A stretch of 64,000 bases of DNA from Phymatolithon calcareum (GCA_977006965.1 OZ345372.1:1302001-1366000); one strand, 5' to 3'. Positions 44,201 to 56,925 are shown, counted from the first letter of the stretch. Made by a program: numbers and translations. The notes: generated by a model not told the origin, from the letters alone.

Positions 44201-45034
44201 CTTGGGCTTGAGATTCGCCGGGACCGTACTCTTCGGACCCATCATCTTTCGCAGTCGGTCTTGGAACGCTTCGGCATGGAGAACTCGAAACCTGCACCTA
44301 CCCCAATGCAGTCAAGCAACAAGAACACCGCAATCGAGGAAGTGGATATCACCGAGTCTCTTGGAGACGAAGTTCCGTATCGTCCAGCTATCGGAAGCCT
44401 GATGTACTTGATGCTCGGCACACGCCCAGACATCTCGGACTCGGTGCGCAAGCTTTCTTCGGTTTGCGAGAAACCCTTAAAGCGTCACTGGATGGGTGTT
44501 AAGCGCGTTCTTCGGTACATTGCAGGTACTCGAGAGTATGGGATTCTGTTCGGTGCAAGTGGGAACATTGTGCCAATCGGGTACACAGACGCGGATTGGG
44601 CAGGATGTCGTGATACAAGGCGATCAACAAGTGGGTATGTGTTTCTTCTTGCAGGGGGAGCCATAAGCTGGCGTTCGAAGAAACAAACTATCGTCGCCAC
44701 GTCAACATGTGAAGCGGAGTACATCGCTTCCTGTGCTGCCGCCAAGGAAGCTATTTGGCTGTCAAGACTTATCGCAGATATCCAAGGTCTCCAGAAGCCC
44801 ACTCTCATGACTTTGTATACCGAGAGTCAGAGTGCAATCGCAACCGAGAGGAACGCTGCCATCACTCAACGCAAAAAGCATATTGACATCCAATATCACT
44901 ACGTTCGTGATGCTGTTGCAACAGAAAAGATCTCGATTAAGTATTGCAATACTGAGTCCATGGTTGCTGATGTACTAACCAAGCCACTCGATCGAATCAA
45001 GACAGCCAAGTTCGCTGAAGAGATGGGAGTATGA
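41241..45034 (+). pseudogene. Copia element H: gag-pol with several lesions
   Basis: All domains are present in order: gag from ATG 41241, zinc knuckle, protease (D-S-G-S-T-S), integrase, RT, RNase H. Lesions: TGA at about 41403 (Arg codon lost); +1 in the gag word at about 41559-41574; frameshift at about 42940 just before the integrase D-N-G-G-E-Y; a deletion of about 250 bp near 43180 that removes the end of integrase; and a 1-base loss near 44134 in RT after Y/F-V-D-D-L-L-I-A-G. It ends M-G-V-stop at 45034, with no polypurine tract before the following LTR. Confidence 0.85.
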
Positions 45035-45035
45035 G

Positions 45036-45469
45036 TGTGATTACTTGGAGCTCTCGTCGCAAACACACTTCAATTTCAAGGTATGATTTCGGTACAAGTG
45101 TACACGTGTCAAGTCGAACGTCAAAGTGTCTCAGAACTTTGAATCAAGAAGATTGGCAGTGACACGTGTCGGAGTATGATAAGAGTATGATAATCATACC
45201 CCCCTCACTAAGTAGATGATTCTTCATTTTTTCGTGTTACACGTGTCATATGATATTATTACAAATTTGTTTAGGGTTAGAGTGTCTCCGTCGTCAATTC
45301 GGTTTTTTGATCAAGTTGATTGAGTTCTCAGGTCTATATAGTCTTGACCTGAGGTCCCCAACTCAATAAACCAAGGAACTCATTCTCACCTATCTCAGCT
45401 TCTACTCAACTATTTTCCTTCAACAAAACTTTTTCTTTCTCCTCATCAATAGCCGAACCTTCTCCAACA
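45036..45469 (+). repeat. Type A LTR shared between elements H and I
   Basis: Begins at GTGTGATTACTTGGAGC; the first ~8 bases (TGTTGGAA) and the polypurine tract are deleted. It ends TTCTCCAACA. It is the 3' LTR of H and stands at the 5' side of I. Directly after it, the primer site and most of the leader are missing (next comes TTCAGGTGTACCAAAACG, a leader word). Confidence 0.85.
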
Positions 45470-45659
45470 TGTTCAGGTGTACCAAAACGCCAAAAGAGGT
45501 ATACGGCCATTGAGCCATCCCCCGATCAAGGTCCGGGTCACATTGACTCGAAGGAATTTCTTATACGGGACAGATTGCCTCGAAAGTTAACTTCGGTTGA
45601 CTCGCAGTGCACTCTCCGAACGGATTCTCGACGAGAATAGAAGACCCACACTCCCCGAA

Positions 45660-48600
45660 ATGGACAACTCGCAAGGAACGCTGAAGGTCGAGAAACTCAA
45701 TGAGAAAAATTTCCATGCTTGGAAAAAGAAAATTCTGCTAGTACTATCATTCCGCGAACTTGATGAACACATTGAGGACGATCCACCACCACGGGACTCG
45801 GACGATTTCACTCTCTGGCGTCGAAGTGACAACAAGGCAAAGGCTATTATCGAACTTTCTCTCTCGGATGAACATCTCGAGCATGTGCAAGATGTGAATA
45901 CGGCCAAGGAAATGTGGCAGTCGATTCTGAATATCTTTGAACGACATACACTACTGAACAAACTGGCAGCTCGCCGCAAGTTTCTATACAGCCACAATGC
46001 TCGAGGACGAGAAAATACTTTCTTATACGAACCGTATTCGCCAGCTCGCATCCACCCTCAAGTCAATGGGTGTTGGTATCGACGACAAAGAAATGGCGAT
46101 GGCTGTGCTTAACGGACTTCCGGAACGGTACGATAGCTTAATCAGTGCACTCGATGCTCTTGGCAACGAGGATGAGTCATTCTCGCTCGAGTTTGTGAAG
46201 ATCAGACTTTTGCAAGAGGAGCAGCGTATGTTTATGAGAGTCGAAGCATCAACCGTGAAAGCTGAGACTGCCGCACTGTTCACAGCCAGACGCGATGGAG
46301 AACGCATTCGAGATCACTGCGACCATTGGCTATCGATCCGGACATAAGAGCGTTAAGTGTTTGACCAAATTCCCTCACCTTGCTCCAGAAGGATACAAAC
46401 GTCGGAATGAAAAGCAAACAAAACCATCTGCATTTCTGACTGATGAGACGGAACCTGTTCGTTTCATGTGTGATTCCGACTTTGTATGCTTGATGGCCAA
46501 GGTGCGCAATTCCGACATTTCCGAGAAGTCCAAGTCCTGGATCATTGACTCTGGAAGCACATCCCACATGACTTTTGACCGCTCACACTTCTGCACGTAC
46601 ACCGAACTGTCGTCTACTGTTGAAATGGGAACGAAAGCTAAGGCCACAATCGCTGGAAAGGGTGCTGCCATTATTACGATTAATGTGAATGGGAAACCAT
46701 CGAAATGGAAACTCAGGGATGTTATGCACATACCGGACTTTGGATACTCTTTACTATCGGTATCCAAAATGGATGAGTATGGATATGGGATTTTGTTCAA
46801 GAACAGTCGTTGCTATGTTACAACTCATGATGACACGGTTGCTACAGGAACACTTCGTAAGAGTCTCTACTCACTCGATCTTGCAGATGGCAATAAAGTT
46901 ACCGAAGTTTCTTGTCTTGCTAGCCTCCAGCTTTGGCATGAACGTCTCGCTCATGTCCATCGCTCCGGTATCTCTGATATGGTACGTCATGGGGTGGTCA
47001 AAGGTGTGAACCTAGCTCCCAATCTAATCACAGAACATCCAGGCAAAGGCTGTATTTCCGGCAAAGGTCATGGCGCTCCTATCCCAAAGTCTAGTACTAC
47101 TCGTTCTGAAGCCGTTTTCGATCTCGTACATTCTGACGTCTAAGGTTCTATCGACATTCCGCGACTTGGAGGATCGCAGTACTTCATCACATTCATCGAT
47201 GATCACTCCAAGTGGACCACGGTATACACCATGCGACGGAAGTCGGAGAGCTTTGAGTGTTTTCGAAAGTTCCACAAGTATGCTGAAAACCATACTGGAA
47301 GAATGCTTAAGCATTTGAACTTTCAGGACTTCTCGACTGCACCAAAGCTCAAGGCTATTAGGACCGATAACGGAGGCGAGTACCTTTCCAACGAGTTCAA
47401 GGCATATTTGGCACAACACGGTATACATCAGCAACTCACAGTAGCATATACTCCACAACAGAATGGGGTGGCTGAGCGCATGAACCGCACACTTCTCAAC
47501 TTGGTGCGCTCGATGCTTCATCACAGAGGCATCGACAAGAGGTTCTGGGCTGAAGCACTTGCTACTGCTGTGTATGTTCGCAATCGAGTTACGTCACGAG
47601 GACTTCCTTCAAACACGACCCCCCATCACATATGGATGGGTGCCGCTCCAGATTTGGGACACTTACGTCTATTTGGCATAAAGTGTTGGTACGTGATTCC
47701 GAAAAAGAAGGTTTAGAAACTCGACTGTCGAACTCGTGAAGCCATTATGCTGGGATATGCGACTTCGTCCAAAGGATATAAGCTGTGGGATCTAAGCTCC
47801 AAGAAGGTGATTGTGTCAAGGGATGTGACGTTCGACGAATGGGATTGCGGATTAGGTGAAACGGATGTATCCACTGACATTCCAGACGACGGAGTCGTCC
47901 AAGCATGTGAGGATACGGTTGAAGCTAAGGACACTTCCGAGGAAAACAACAAGAACCTCGACGTGACTAACAAAGAAGGGCAGCAGGCGGACGATGCAGA
48001 ACAACAAACAGCAACACCGGCATTTGAAGTAACTACACCGATGATCGCCAAACCCATTCGGCGCAGGTCAGCTCGGGTCTCAAAATCACCCACTGACTTC
48101 TGGAATGCTCCCCCGCACACTGCAATGCTTGCCTTCGAATCTGTCAATCTCGCATCGGAATCCGGTTTGTCTTCTCATCAAATACCTCAGACCTTTAAGG
48201 AAGCGACTTCAAATCATAATGTCGTCTTCTGGTCTCGAGCCATCGAGAAAGAACATTCTTCACTCGTCCATAACAATACCTGGAAACTGGTTCCGCGCAA
48301 CTCCGACATGAACGTGCTACCGTGCAAGTATGTCTTCAAGGTCAAGGATACAGGCCCAAAAGTTCGAATTGTGGAAAAAGGTTTCCGACAGGTGCATGGG
48401 GTGGACTACGGTGAAACGAATGCCCCAGTCGTGAAATTCACATCGATTCCTATCCTACTTGCAACAGTTGCTGTCCATGATCTGGAGCTACACCAAATGG
48501 ATGTTGTGACAGCGTTCCTGCATGGTGACCTTGACGAAGACATTGACATGGAAGTTCCGGCCGGATTTCAACATCCCAAGCGTCCCAACCTTGTTTGCAA

Positions 48601-49448
48601 GCTCTTGAAGGCACTATACGTCCTGAATCAAGCTCCGCGGCAATGGCATGCCAAGATCGACAAGTTCCTCATCGACGAGCTCGGCTTCTCAAGCAGCCCC
48701 AACGTTCCTTGTCTGTACTTCCGGCACAAGTCAAACAGCATCATGATCATCGCCCTGTATTTAGATGACTTACTGATTGCTGGAAAGGACACCTCTGCCA
48801 TTTCGTGGATCAAGGGGGAGCTGAACAAGCGGTTCGAGATGAAGGACCTTGATGAAGCAAGTGTATGCCTCGGGCTTGAGATTCGCCGGGACCGTACTCT
48901 TCGGACCCTTCATCTTTCGCAGTCGGTCTACGCTCAGTCGGTCTTGGAACGCTTCGGCATGGAGAACTGGAAACCGGCACCTACCCCAATGGAGTCAAGG
49001 AACAAGGATACCGCAATCGAGGAAGTGGATATCACCGAGTCCCTTGGAGACGAAGTTCCGTATCGTCCAGCTATCGGAAGCCTGATGTACTTGATGGTCG
49101 GCACTCGCCCAGACATCTCGGACTCGGTGCGCAAGCTTTCTTCGTTTTGCGAGAAACCCTTAAAGCGTCACTGGATGGGTGTTAAGCGCGTTCTTCGGTA
49201 CATTGCAGGTACTCGAGAGTATGGGATTCTGTTCGGTGCAAGTGGGAGCTTGGTGCCAATCGGGTACACAGACGCGGATTGGGCAGGATGTCATGAGACA
49301 AGGCGATCAACAAGTGGGTATGTGTTCCTTCTTGCAGGGGGAGCCATAAGCTGGCGTTCGAAGAAACAAACTATCGTCGCCACGTCAACATGTGAAGCGG
49401 AGTACATCGCTTCCTGTGCTGCCGCCAAGGAAGCTATTTGGCTGTCAA
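45660..49448 (+). pseudogene. Copia element I: gag-pol, degenerate, cut by LTR
   Basis: Order gag (ATG 45660), protease, integrase, RT, RNase H. It carries the same +1 as H in gag at 45976-45990. A base insertion near 46329 shifts the knuckle. A TAA near 47142 ends the integrase start, and another TAG is near 47713. RT is open over 47747-49440, but its active site reads Y-L-D-D (usual Y-V-D-D), and several conserved residues are changed (G-E-T-N-A, Y-V-L-N-Q). It breaks in RNase H at the LTR of J. Confidence 0.85.
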
Positions 49449-49892
49449 TGTTGTTGGAGGTTAGGGATAAGATTAGGAGATTGGAAATGTTTGGTTGGTG
49501 AAGATTGGTGAAGGAGAAGTGGAGTTAGGTGAGAATGAGTTCCTTGGTTTATTCACTTAGCGGACCTCAGGTCAAGCCTATATAGACCAGAGAACACAAC
49601 CAGACTTGATCAAAACCCTAACTGACGACGGAGACACACTAACCCTAAACAAATTTGTCATACTATCATATGACACGTGTAACATGGAAAAATAAAAAAA
49701 TATTTACTGAGTGAGGGGGGAATGATTATCATACTCTTATCATACTTTGACACGTGTCACTGCCAATCTTCTTGATTCAAAGTTCTGAGTCACTTTGACT
49801 TTCGACTTGACACGTGTACACGTGTACCGAGATCATACCTTGATATTGAAGTGTGTTTGCGACTAGAGCTCCAAGCAATCACACTTCCAACA
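49449..49892 (-). repeat. Type A LTR, 3' LTR of copia element J
   Basis: 444 bp, TGTTGTTGGAGGTTAGGG to CACTTCCAACA, then the polypurine-tract complement. About 97% like its partner at 60133-60575 by eye. Confidence 0.9.
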
Positions 49893-49913
49893 CTCCCCCT
49901 TGATCGAGGCACA

Positions 49914-51801
49914 CTACGACTTCCTCGCGCATATACCCATGTCATGTGCGAACTTGGCCGTCTTGACACGATCGAGTGGCTTGGTCAGTGCATCCGCAAT
50001 CATCAACTCAGTACTACAATACTTGATTGATATCTTGCCCGTGGCAACAACATCACGAACATAGTGATATTGGATGTCTATGTGCTTGTTCCTCTGAGTG
50101 ATAGCCGCGTTTCGCCCGGTCGCGATCGCACTTTGACTGTCAGTGTACAGAGTAATGGCGGATGGCTTCTCGAGACCTTGAACATCGGCAATGAGTCTTG
50201 ACAACCAGACAGATTCCTTGGCGGCGGCACACGAAGCGATGTATTCCGCTTCGCATGTTGAAGTGGCGACGATGGTTTGCTTCTTTGAGCGCCAGCTTAT
50301 GGCTCCCCCTGCAAGAAGGAACACATAGCCACTCGTGGACCGTCTTGTCTCAACACATCCCGCCCAATCCGCATCCGTGTAACCGATTGGAACCAAACTC
50401 CCACTTCCACCGAACAAAATTCCGTGATCTCGAGTACCCGCAATATATCGCAGAACACGCTTCACGCCCATCCAGTGACGTTTCAGAGGCTTTTCGCAGA
50501 ACGAAGACAGCTTTCCGACCGAGTCCGAGATGTCTGGGCGTGTACCAACCATCAAGTACATGAGACTTCCGATGGCTGGACGGTATGGAACTTGTTCATC
50601 GACGAGCTGGGTGATGTCGACTTCTTCGGTTCCGGTGTTCTTGTTGCTTGACTCCATAGGGGTTGGTGCTGGTTTCGAGTTCTCCATGCCGAAACGTTCC
50701 AAGACTGACTGAGCGTAGACCGACTGCGAGATGTGAAGAGTTCGAAGTGTGCGATCTCGGCGAATTTCAAGTCCAAGACAAACACTAGCTTCTCCAAGGT
50801 CCTTCATCTCGAATCGCTTGTTCAGCTCCCCCTTGATCCACGAAATAGCAGAAGTATCGTTTCCGGCAATCAGCAAGTCATCCACATATAGCGCGATGAT
50901 CATGATGCTGCTTGACTTATGCCGGACATAAAGACAAGGATCATTGGGACTACTTGAGAAGCCGAGCTCGTCGATGAGGAACTTGTCGATTTTGGCATGC
51001 CACTGTCGCGGTGCTTGCTTCAGGCCGTATAGTGCCTTCAAGAGCTTGCAAACCAGGTCAGGACGCTTGGGATCACGAAATCCAGACGGAACCTCCATGT
51101 AGATGTCTTCGTCAAGGTCACCATGCAAGAAAGCCGTAACAACATCCATTTGGTATAGTTCCAAATCATGGACAGCAACGGTTGCAAGTAGGATACGAAT
51201 CGAGGTGAACTTTACGACTGGGGCATACGTTTCACCGTAGTCCACCCCATGCACCTGTCGGAACCCTTTCGCAACAATGCGAACTTTAGGGCCTGTATCC
51301 TTGACCTTGAAGACATACTTGCACGGTAGAACGTTCATGCCAGGCTTGCGAGTGACCAACTTCCAAGTGTTGTTGCGGGTTAGTGACGAGTGTTCATTCT
51401 CAATGCCCGGAGACCAGAAGTCGACATTTTTAATTGAAGTCGCTTCCTTGAAGGTCTGAGGCACTTGATGAGAAGACAAACCGGTTTCAGATGCAAGGTT
51501 GACGGACTCGAAGGCCAGCATAGCAGTATGCGAGGGAGCGTTCCAGAAGTCAGTGGGTGGTTTTGAGACCCGAGCTGACCTACGCAGAATGGGTTTGGCG
51601 ATCATCGGAGATGTTTCGTCAGAACCAGATGGAGATATAGGTTGTTCTCCACCATCTGCTTGCTCACCTTCGTCAATGTCCTTCTCGATGCTCTTATCAT
51701 CTACATCCGAAATGACCTTACCTTCAACCGTACCATCACTCAGTTTGATTTGAGGAGTTTCAAGTGGTACATTGGTTTCGGTCTCATCGAATCCGAATTC
51801 C
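49914..51801 (-). pseudogene. Copia element J: RT-RNase H part of pol
   Basis: Open on the minus strand from the RNase H end (49914) to the insertion point of K at 51801. It contains Y-V-D-D-L-L-I-A-G, A-F-L-H-G-D-L-D-E-D-I-Y-M-E-V, G-Y-T-D-A-D-W-A-G, C-E-A-E-Y-I-A and T-D-S-Q-S-A-I. All catalytic acids of RT and RNase H look intact. It continues at 57368 on the far side of K. Confidence 0.9.
51797..51801. repeat. Left 5-bp target duplication of element K
   Basis: ATTCC, repeated at 57368-57372. The uninterrupted target is seen in element F at about 34568-34576 (GAATCCGAATTCCGATTC). Confidence 0.9.
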
Positions 51802-52243
51802 TGTTGTTGGAGGTTATGGAAGGGATGAAATGAAGAGAAAAGTTTGGTTGATGTGAAATGGTTGCTTGGATTTTAGTCGAGCCGGGTCTCGGAACCTGGC
51901 TATATAGAACTCAAAATCAGATCTAAAGTGGCTCCCACATGCTAGATCTAATTATGGGCCCTTAGTGGACGACGGAGACCCATTAACCCTAAACAAATCT
52001 ATCATAACACTATCATATTGTATGACACGTGTAATATACCAAAATGCATCATTTTTGATACTGAGTCAGGGAGTATGATTATCATACTCCAATCATGTTC
52101 TGACACGTGTCATAGCCAAACTTACTATCTCATCATTTCGAATCATCTGTGCAAAATCGATGACACGTGTACACGTGTACCGAGATCACAACATTCTAAT
52201 GAAGTGTTCTGTGAAAGATTACAAAGCAGATACACTTCCAACA
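51802..52243 (-). repeat. Type D LTR, 3' LTR of copia element K
   Basis: 442 bp, TGTTGTTGGAGGTTATGG to CACTTCCAACA. One difference from the 5' LTR (ATCATAACAC here, ATCATAGCAC at 57127). Confidence 0.95.
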
Positions 52244-52264
52244 CTCCCCCTTGATCGAGGAACA

Positions 52265-55200
52265 CTATAAGTCTTGGCTGCATACTCCCATTGCTTGTGC
52301 GAACTTGACAGTCTTGACGCGATCAAGTGGCTTCGTTAATGCATCGGCTACCATTGACTCAGTCTTGCAGTACTCGATCTTAAGCTGCCCGGTTGCAACC
52401 ACGTGTCGTACATAGTGATATTGTATGTCGATGTGCTTGTTGCGCTGAGTGATAGCGGTGCTTCTTCCGGTGGCAATTGCGCTTTGACTGTCTGTGTAGA
52501 GAGTCATATGGATGGGCTTGTCGAGTCCATGTATATCGGCGATAAGTCTTGAAAGCCAAACAGCTTCTTTCGCTGCGGCACATGAGGCGATATACTCCGC
52601 TTCGCACGTTGAAGTTGCGACGATTGTCTGCTTCCTGGAACGCCAGCTTATGGCTCCCCCTGCGAGTAAGAACACATAGCCACTTGTAGAACGCCGAGTC
52701 CTGAGGCATCCTGCCCAATCCGAGTCAGTATAGCCAATTGGGGTTAAAAGGGTGTCTGAACCAAAGAGAATTCCGTGGTCTCGAGTACCTGCGATGTATC
52801 GAAAAACACGCTTGACAGCCATCCAGTGACGTGTAAGAGGCTTTTCGGAAAACGAAGATAACTTGCCGACCGCGTCCGAGATGTCTGGACGAGTGCCCAC
52901 CATCAAGTACATGAGACTACCAATGGCCGGACGGTATGGAACCTCGTCGGCGACGGACTCGGTGATATCGACTTCAGCGATCTCGGTCGCGTTATAGCTG
53001 GACTCCATTGGGGTAAGCGCTGGTTTGGCATTTTCCATGTTGAATCGTTCCAGTACCGACTGAGCATACACTGACTGCGAGAGATGAAGGTTCCGAAGCT
53101 TTCGATTGCGACGGATCTCAAGTCCAAGGCATACACTTGCCTCACCAAGGTCTTTCATCTCGAATCGCTTGTTCAGCTCCCCCTTGATCCAGGAAATTGA
53201 GGACGTGTCGTTTCCGGCAATTAGCAAGTCATCAACGTACAAGGCGATGATCATGATACTGTCAGACTTGTGCCGCACATACAGACATGGATCATTGGGG
53301 CTGCTGGAGAACTCAAGCTCGTCGATGAGAAACGTGTCAATTTTCGCATGCCATTGTCGAGGTGCTTGCTTCAACCCGTAGAGTGCTTTTAGAAGCTTGC
53401 AAACAAGGTCAGGACGCTTGGGATCTCGAAAGCCAGCTGGAACTTCCATGTAGATGTCTTCGTCGAGGTCGCCGTGCAAGAAGGCCGTCACCACGTCCAT
53501 TTGGAATAACTCCAGGTCATGGACTGCAACAGTTGCAAGTAGGATACGGATCGACGTGAACTTGACGACGGGGGCATACGTTTCTCCGTAGTCCACCCCA
53601 TGCACCTGTCTGAATCCTTTTGCAACGATACGAACTTTTGGACCTGTATCCTTAACTTTAAAGACATACTTGCATGGCAAGACGTTCATGTCGGAGTTGC
53701 GGGGAACCAGCTTCCAAGTGTTGTTACGGGTGAGTGACGAGTGTTCCTTCTCGATGGCGAGAGACCAAAAGTCGATATTATCAGTTGAAGTCGCTTCTTT
53801 GAAGGTCTGCGGCACTTGATGAAAAGACATATGGCTTTCAGATGCTAGGTTGAGAGACTCGAAGGCAAGCATTGCCGTATGCGAAGGAGCATTCCAAAAA
53901 TCAGTTGGTGGTTTGGATACTCGAGCTGACCTACGCAAAATTGGTTTTGCGATCGTTGGTGTAGCTTCGTCAGAACCTCGTGCAGGTACGGATTGTTCGT
54001 GCTCGGCTGCTTGTTCGCTTTCATCACTGTTCTTATCTAAGTCATTGTTCGCCTCTTCCGACATCTGCTTTGCTTCCGCCGTATGCTCATGTATTTCGGA
54101 ATTTTCGACTTCAGGAGTTCCAGAGAACACGTCCATTTCAGCATGACTTATTCTGCAATCTGATTCGTCGAACGTCACGTCCCGTGACACAATCACCTTT
54201 CTCAACTCTGGATCCCAAAGCTTATACCCTTTCGAAGAGAACGCATATCCCAGCATAACCGCTTCACGAGTACGAGAGTCAAGTTTCTTCACTTTCTTTT
54301 TCGGAATCACATACCAGCACTTTGCGCCAAACACACGCAAGTGTCCCAAATCTGGAGCGGTACTCATCCATATGTGATGAGGGGTTGTGTTCGAAGAAAG
54401 TCCTCGTGAAGTAACTCGATTACGGACATACACAGCAGTTGCAAGTGCTTCAGCCCAGAACTTCTTCTCGATGCTTCTGTGGTGAAGCATCGAGCGCACC
54501 AAGCTGAGAAGTGTGCGGTTCATGCGCTCAGCCACCCCATTTTGTTGTGGGGTGTATGCAACTGTAAGCTGCTGGTGGATACCGTGTTCTAAAAGATATG
54601 CTTGGAACTCGTTGGAAAGGTACTCGCCTCCATTGTCTGTCCGAATTACTTTGAGCTTTGTTCCTGTGTGTGTCTCAGCGTACTTGTGAAACTTTCGAAA
54701 GCACTCAAAGCTCTCCGATTTCCGCCGCATAGTGAATGTCGTAGTCCATTTGGAGTAGTCATCTATAAATGTGATGAAATACTGAGAGCCTCCAAGAGAT
54801 GGAATATCTACTGGACCGAGAACGTCGGAATGAACGAGATCAAGGACAGACTTTGAACAAGAGCTACTGGTCTTTGGAATTGGATCACGATGACCTTTCC
54901 CTGCAATGCAGCCTTCACATGGGTGAGGTGATTTTGGACTGGGAGAAATGCTAATACCTTTAACCACCCCATGACGTACCATATCAGAAATGCCGGAAGG
55001 GTGAACATGAGCGAGACGTTCATGCCAGAGTTGGAGACTAGCAAAACAGGAAACTTCGTTAAGTTTATTTTCATCTCCAAGATCAAGTGAATACAAACTC
55101 TTGCGTAAAGTACCTGATGCAATAGTTACGTCATGCGCCTTAACAAAGCATCGACTGTTTTTGAACATTATTCCGTACCCATGCTCATCCATTTTGGAAA

Positions 55201-55436
55201 CTGACAGTAGAGAGTATCCAAAGTCTGGAATATGCATCACATCTCTCAGCTTGCATTTCGATATTTTGCCACCAACATTGAGAGTAATGATAACATCTCC
55301 TTTTCCAGCGATTGTGGCTGTTGCTCTAGTTCCCATTTCGACAGTTGAAGACAATTCAGTATAAGAGCAAAAGATTGAACGATCGAAAGTCATGTGCGAT
55401 GTGCTACCAGAGTCTATGATCCAGGACTTAGATTTT
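52265..55436 (-). CDS. Element K pol: protease, integrase, reverse transcriptase, RNase H
   Basis: Open for more than 1042 codons on the minus strand, to the stop at 52265. Domains in order: protease D-S-G-S-T-S at 55397-55414; GAG-pre-integrase (L-W-H-E-R-L-A-H, C-E-G-C) near 54950-55020; integrase with V-H-S-D-V, I-R-T-D-N-G-G-E-Y and N-G-V-A-E-R-M-N; RT with A-F-L-H-G-D, G-L-K-Q-A-P-R-Q-W and Y-V-D-D-L-L-I-A-G; RNase H with Y-T-D-S-D-W-A-G, C-E-A-E-Y-I-A, T-D-S-Q-S-A-I. It is 14 residues shorter than other copies between the first and second integrase Asp (H-T-G-T-K-L-K-V-I-R), a clean loss between two K-L-K words. The first listed Met (55393) is not the start: the product is expected from a gag-pol polyprotein. 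Confidence 0.9.
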
Positions 55437-56300
55437 TTGAGGAATGTTGGAATTGCGCACGTTGGCCATCAGGCATACAAAGTCGGAATCAGACATGGCA
55501 CGAATGGGCTCTGATTCGTCAGTAACAAATGCAGCTGGTTTGGCTGGCTTTGCATTTCGACGTTTGTATCCTTCAGGGGCGAGGTGCGGAAATTTTCTCC
55601 AGCACTTCAGCGCGTGATGTCCGGGTCGATGACAATGGTCGCAGTAATCACGAATTCGTTCCCCATCGCGTCTCGCAGTGAATAGAGCAGCAGTCTCGGC
55701 TTTAACTGTTGATGCTTCGATACGCATTGACATGCGTTGTTCTTCTTGCAAGAGTCTGCTTTTTACGAAGTCGAGAGAGAATGATTCATCTTCATTGCCG
55801 AGCGCATCTAATGCACTGATCAAGCTGCCGTAGCGTTCCGGGAGACCGTTGAGCACAGCCATTTCCATTTCCTTATCGTCAATATCGACGCCCATTGACT
55901 TGAGGGTGGACGCGAGTTGTCGAATACGGTTGGTGTAGGGCAATATTTTCTCCTCTTCTTGCATTGTTGCAGTGTAGAACTTTCGACGAGCGGCCAATTT
56001 ATTTAAAAGAGTGTGTCGCTCGAAGATGTTGAGAATTGAAGACCACATTTCTTTTGCCGTTTCCACATCTCGTACATGTTCGAGATGTTCGTCCGAGAGA
56101 GAAAGTCCGATAATGGCCTTTGCCTTTTTGTCACTTCGACGCCAGACAGTGAAATCGTCAGAGTCCCGTGCCGGTGGATCGTCTTCGATGTGTTCATCAA
56201 GTTCGCGGAATGAGAGTACAAGCTGAATCTTATGTTTCCAAGAGTGGAAATTGGTCTCATTGAGTTTATCGACCTTCAGCGATGCTTGCGTACTGTCCAT
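55428..56300 (-). CDS. Element K gag
   Basis: About 290 codons from ATG at 56300 (M-D-S-T-Q-A-S-L-K-V-D-K-L). UBN2-type copia gag domain, then the zinc knuckle C-D-H-C-H-R-P-G-H-H-A-L-K-C (C-x2-C-x4-H-x4-C) near 55625. It forms the virus-like particle shell and binds the RNA. It stops after P-Q-K-I because six A residues stand where other copies have a shorter run (55433-55438 on the plus strand as T6). In element D the same point is read through in frame. The frameshift could be a mutation, an assembly homopolymer error, or a ribosomal shift site. Confidence 0.85.
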   Translation of the reverse strand: MDSTQASLKVDKLNETNFHSWKHKIQLVLSFRELDEHIEDDPPARDSDDFTVWRRSDKKAKAIIGLSLSDEHLEHVRDVETAKEMWSSILNIFERHTLLNKLAARRKFYTATMQEEEKILPYTNRIRQLASTLKSMGVDIDDKEMEMAVLNGLPERYGSLISALDALGNEDESFSLDFVKSRLLQEEQRMSMRIEASTVKAETAALFTARRDGERIRDYCDHCHRPGHHALKCWRKFPHLAPEGYKRRNAKPAKPAAFVTDESEPIRAMSDSDFVCLMANVRNSNIPQKI

Positions 56301-56911
56301 GATGGCACTTGGGGATCTTGAAAAATCTTGTCGAAATCCGTTCCGAGAGTCCACTGCGAGCCAACACAAGGTCAGCTGTCAAGGCAATCTATCCCGTATA
56401 AGAAGTCGCTTCGAATCAATATGACCGGGACCTTGATCTGGGGATGGCGCGAAGCCGTATACCTCTTGTGGTGTTTTGGTACACCGGAACCTGCAGTCGG
56501 CAACACGTACTGCAAGACGTAATCTTCCACAACAAGAACAACAGAGTTGTCTTGCTTATCTGCTCGCTGACCGGGGGACCCTGAAAGAGTGGCCCGGGCA
56601 GCAGAGTCGAGATAAACACCTTGATTCAAGGACCCGAAAGAACCCCAACCGAGCGTCTGTGACTGTGAAAGCCTGAGTGCTGCGATGTGAGAGGCTCTTT
56701 CGGGGCGAGGGTACCAGGGCGCGATATGTCCACAAAGGAGTACACCCTCTTCCTCGAACCAAGGGGCCAGCGAAAAAAAAAAAGACGGATGAAGAAGACG
56801 ATACCGGAAGACGAAGATGACGGCGGATGAAGACGGCGGATGATGATCGCGGGCGAAGCAGGAGCCCGGGAGATGATGAAGATGATGAGCGCGGTGGTTG
56901 CTAAGCGCTGA
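56301..56911 (-). other. Leader of element K
   Basis: Untranslated region between primer site and gag. It contains one copy of the leader module (about 56460-56520: TTGTGGTGTTTTGGTACACC...CTGCAGTCGG...CTGCAAGACG) and a G/A-rich stretch at 56760-56880. No open frame of interest. Confidence 0.7.
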
Positions 56912-56925
56912 CTGGGCCCATAACC
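56912..56925 (-). other. Primer-binding site of element K
   Basis: CTGGGCCCATAACC on the plus strand, the complement of GGTTATGGGCCCAG, abutting the 5' LTR. Confidence 0.9.
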
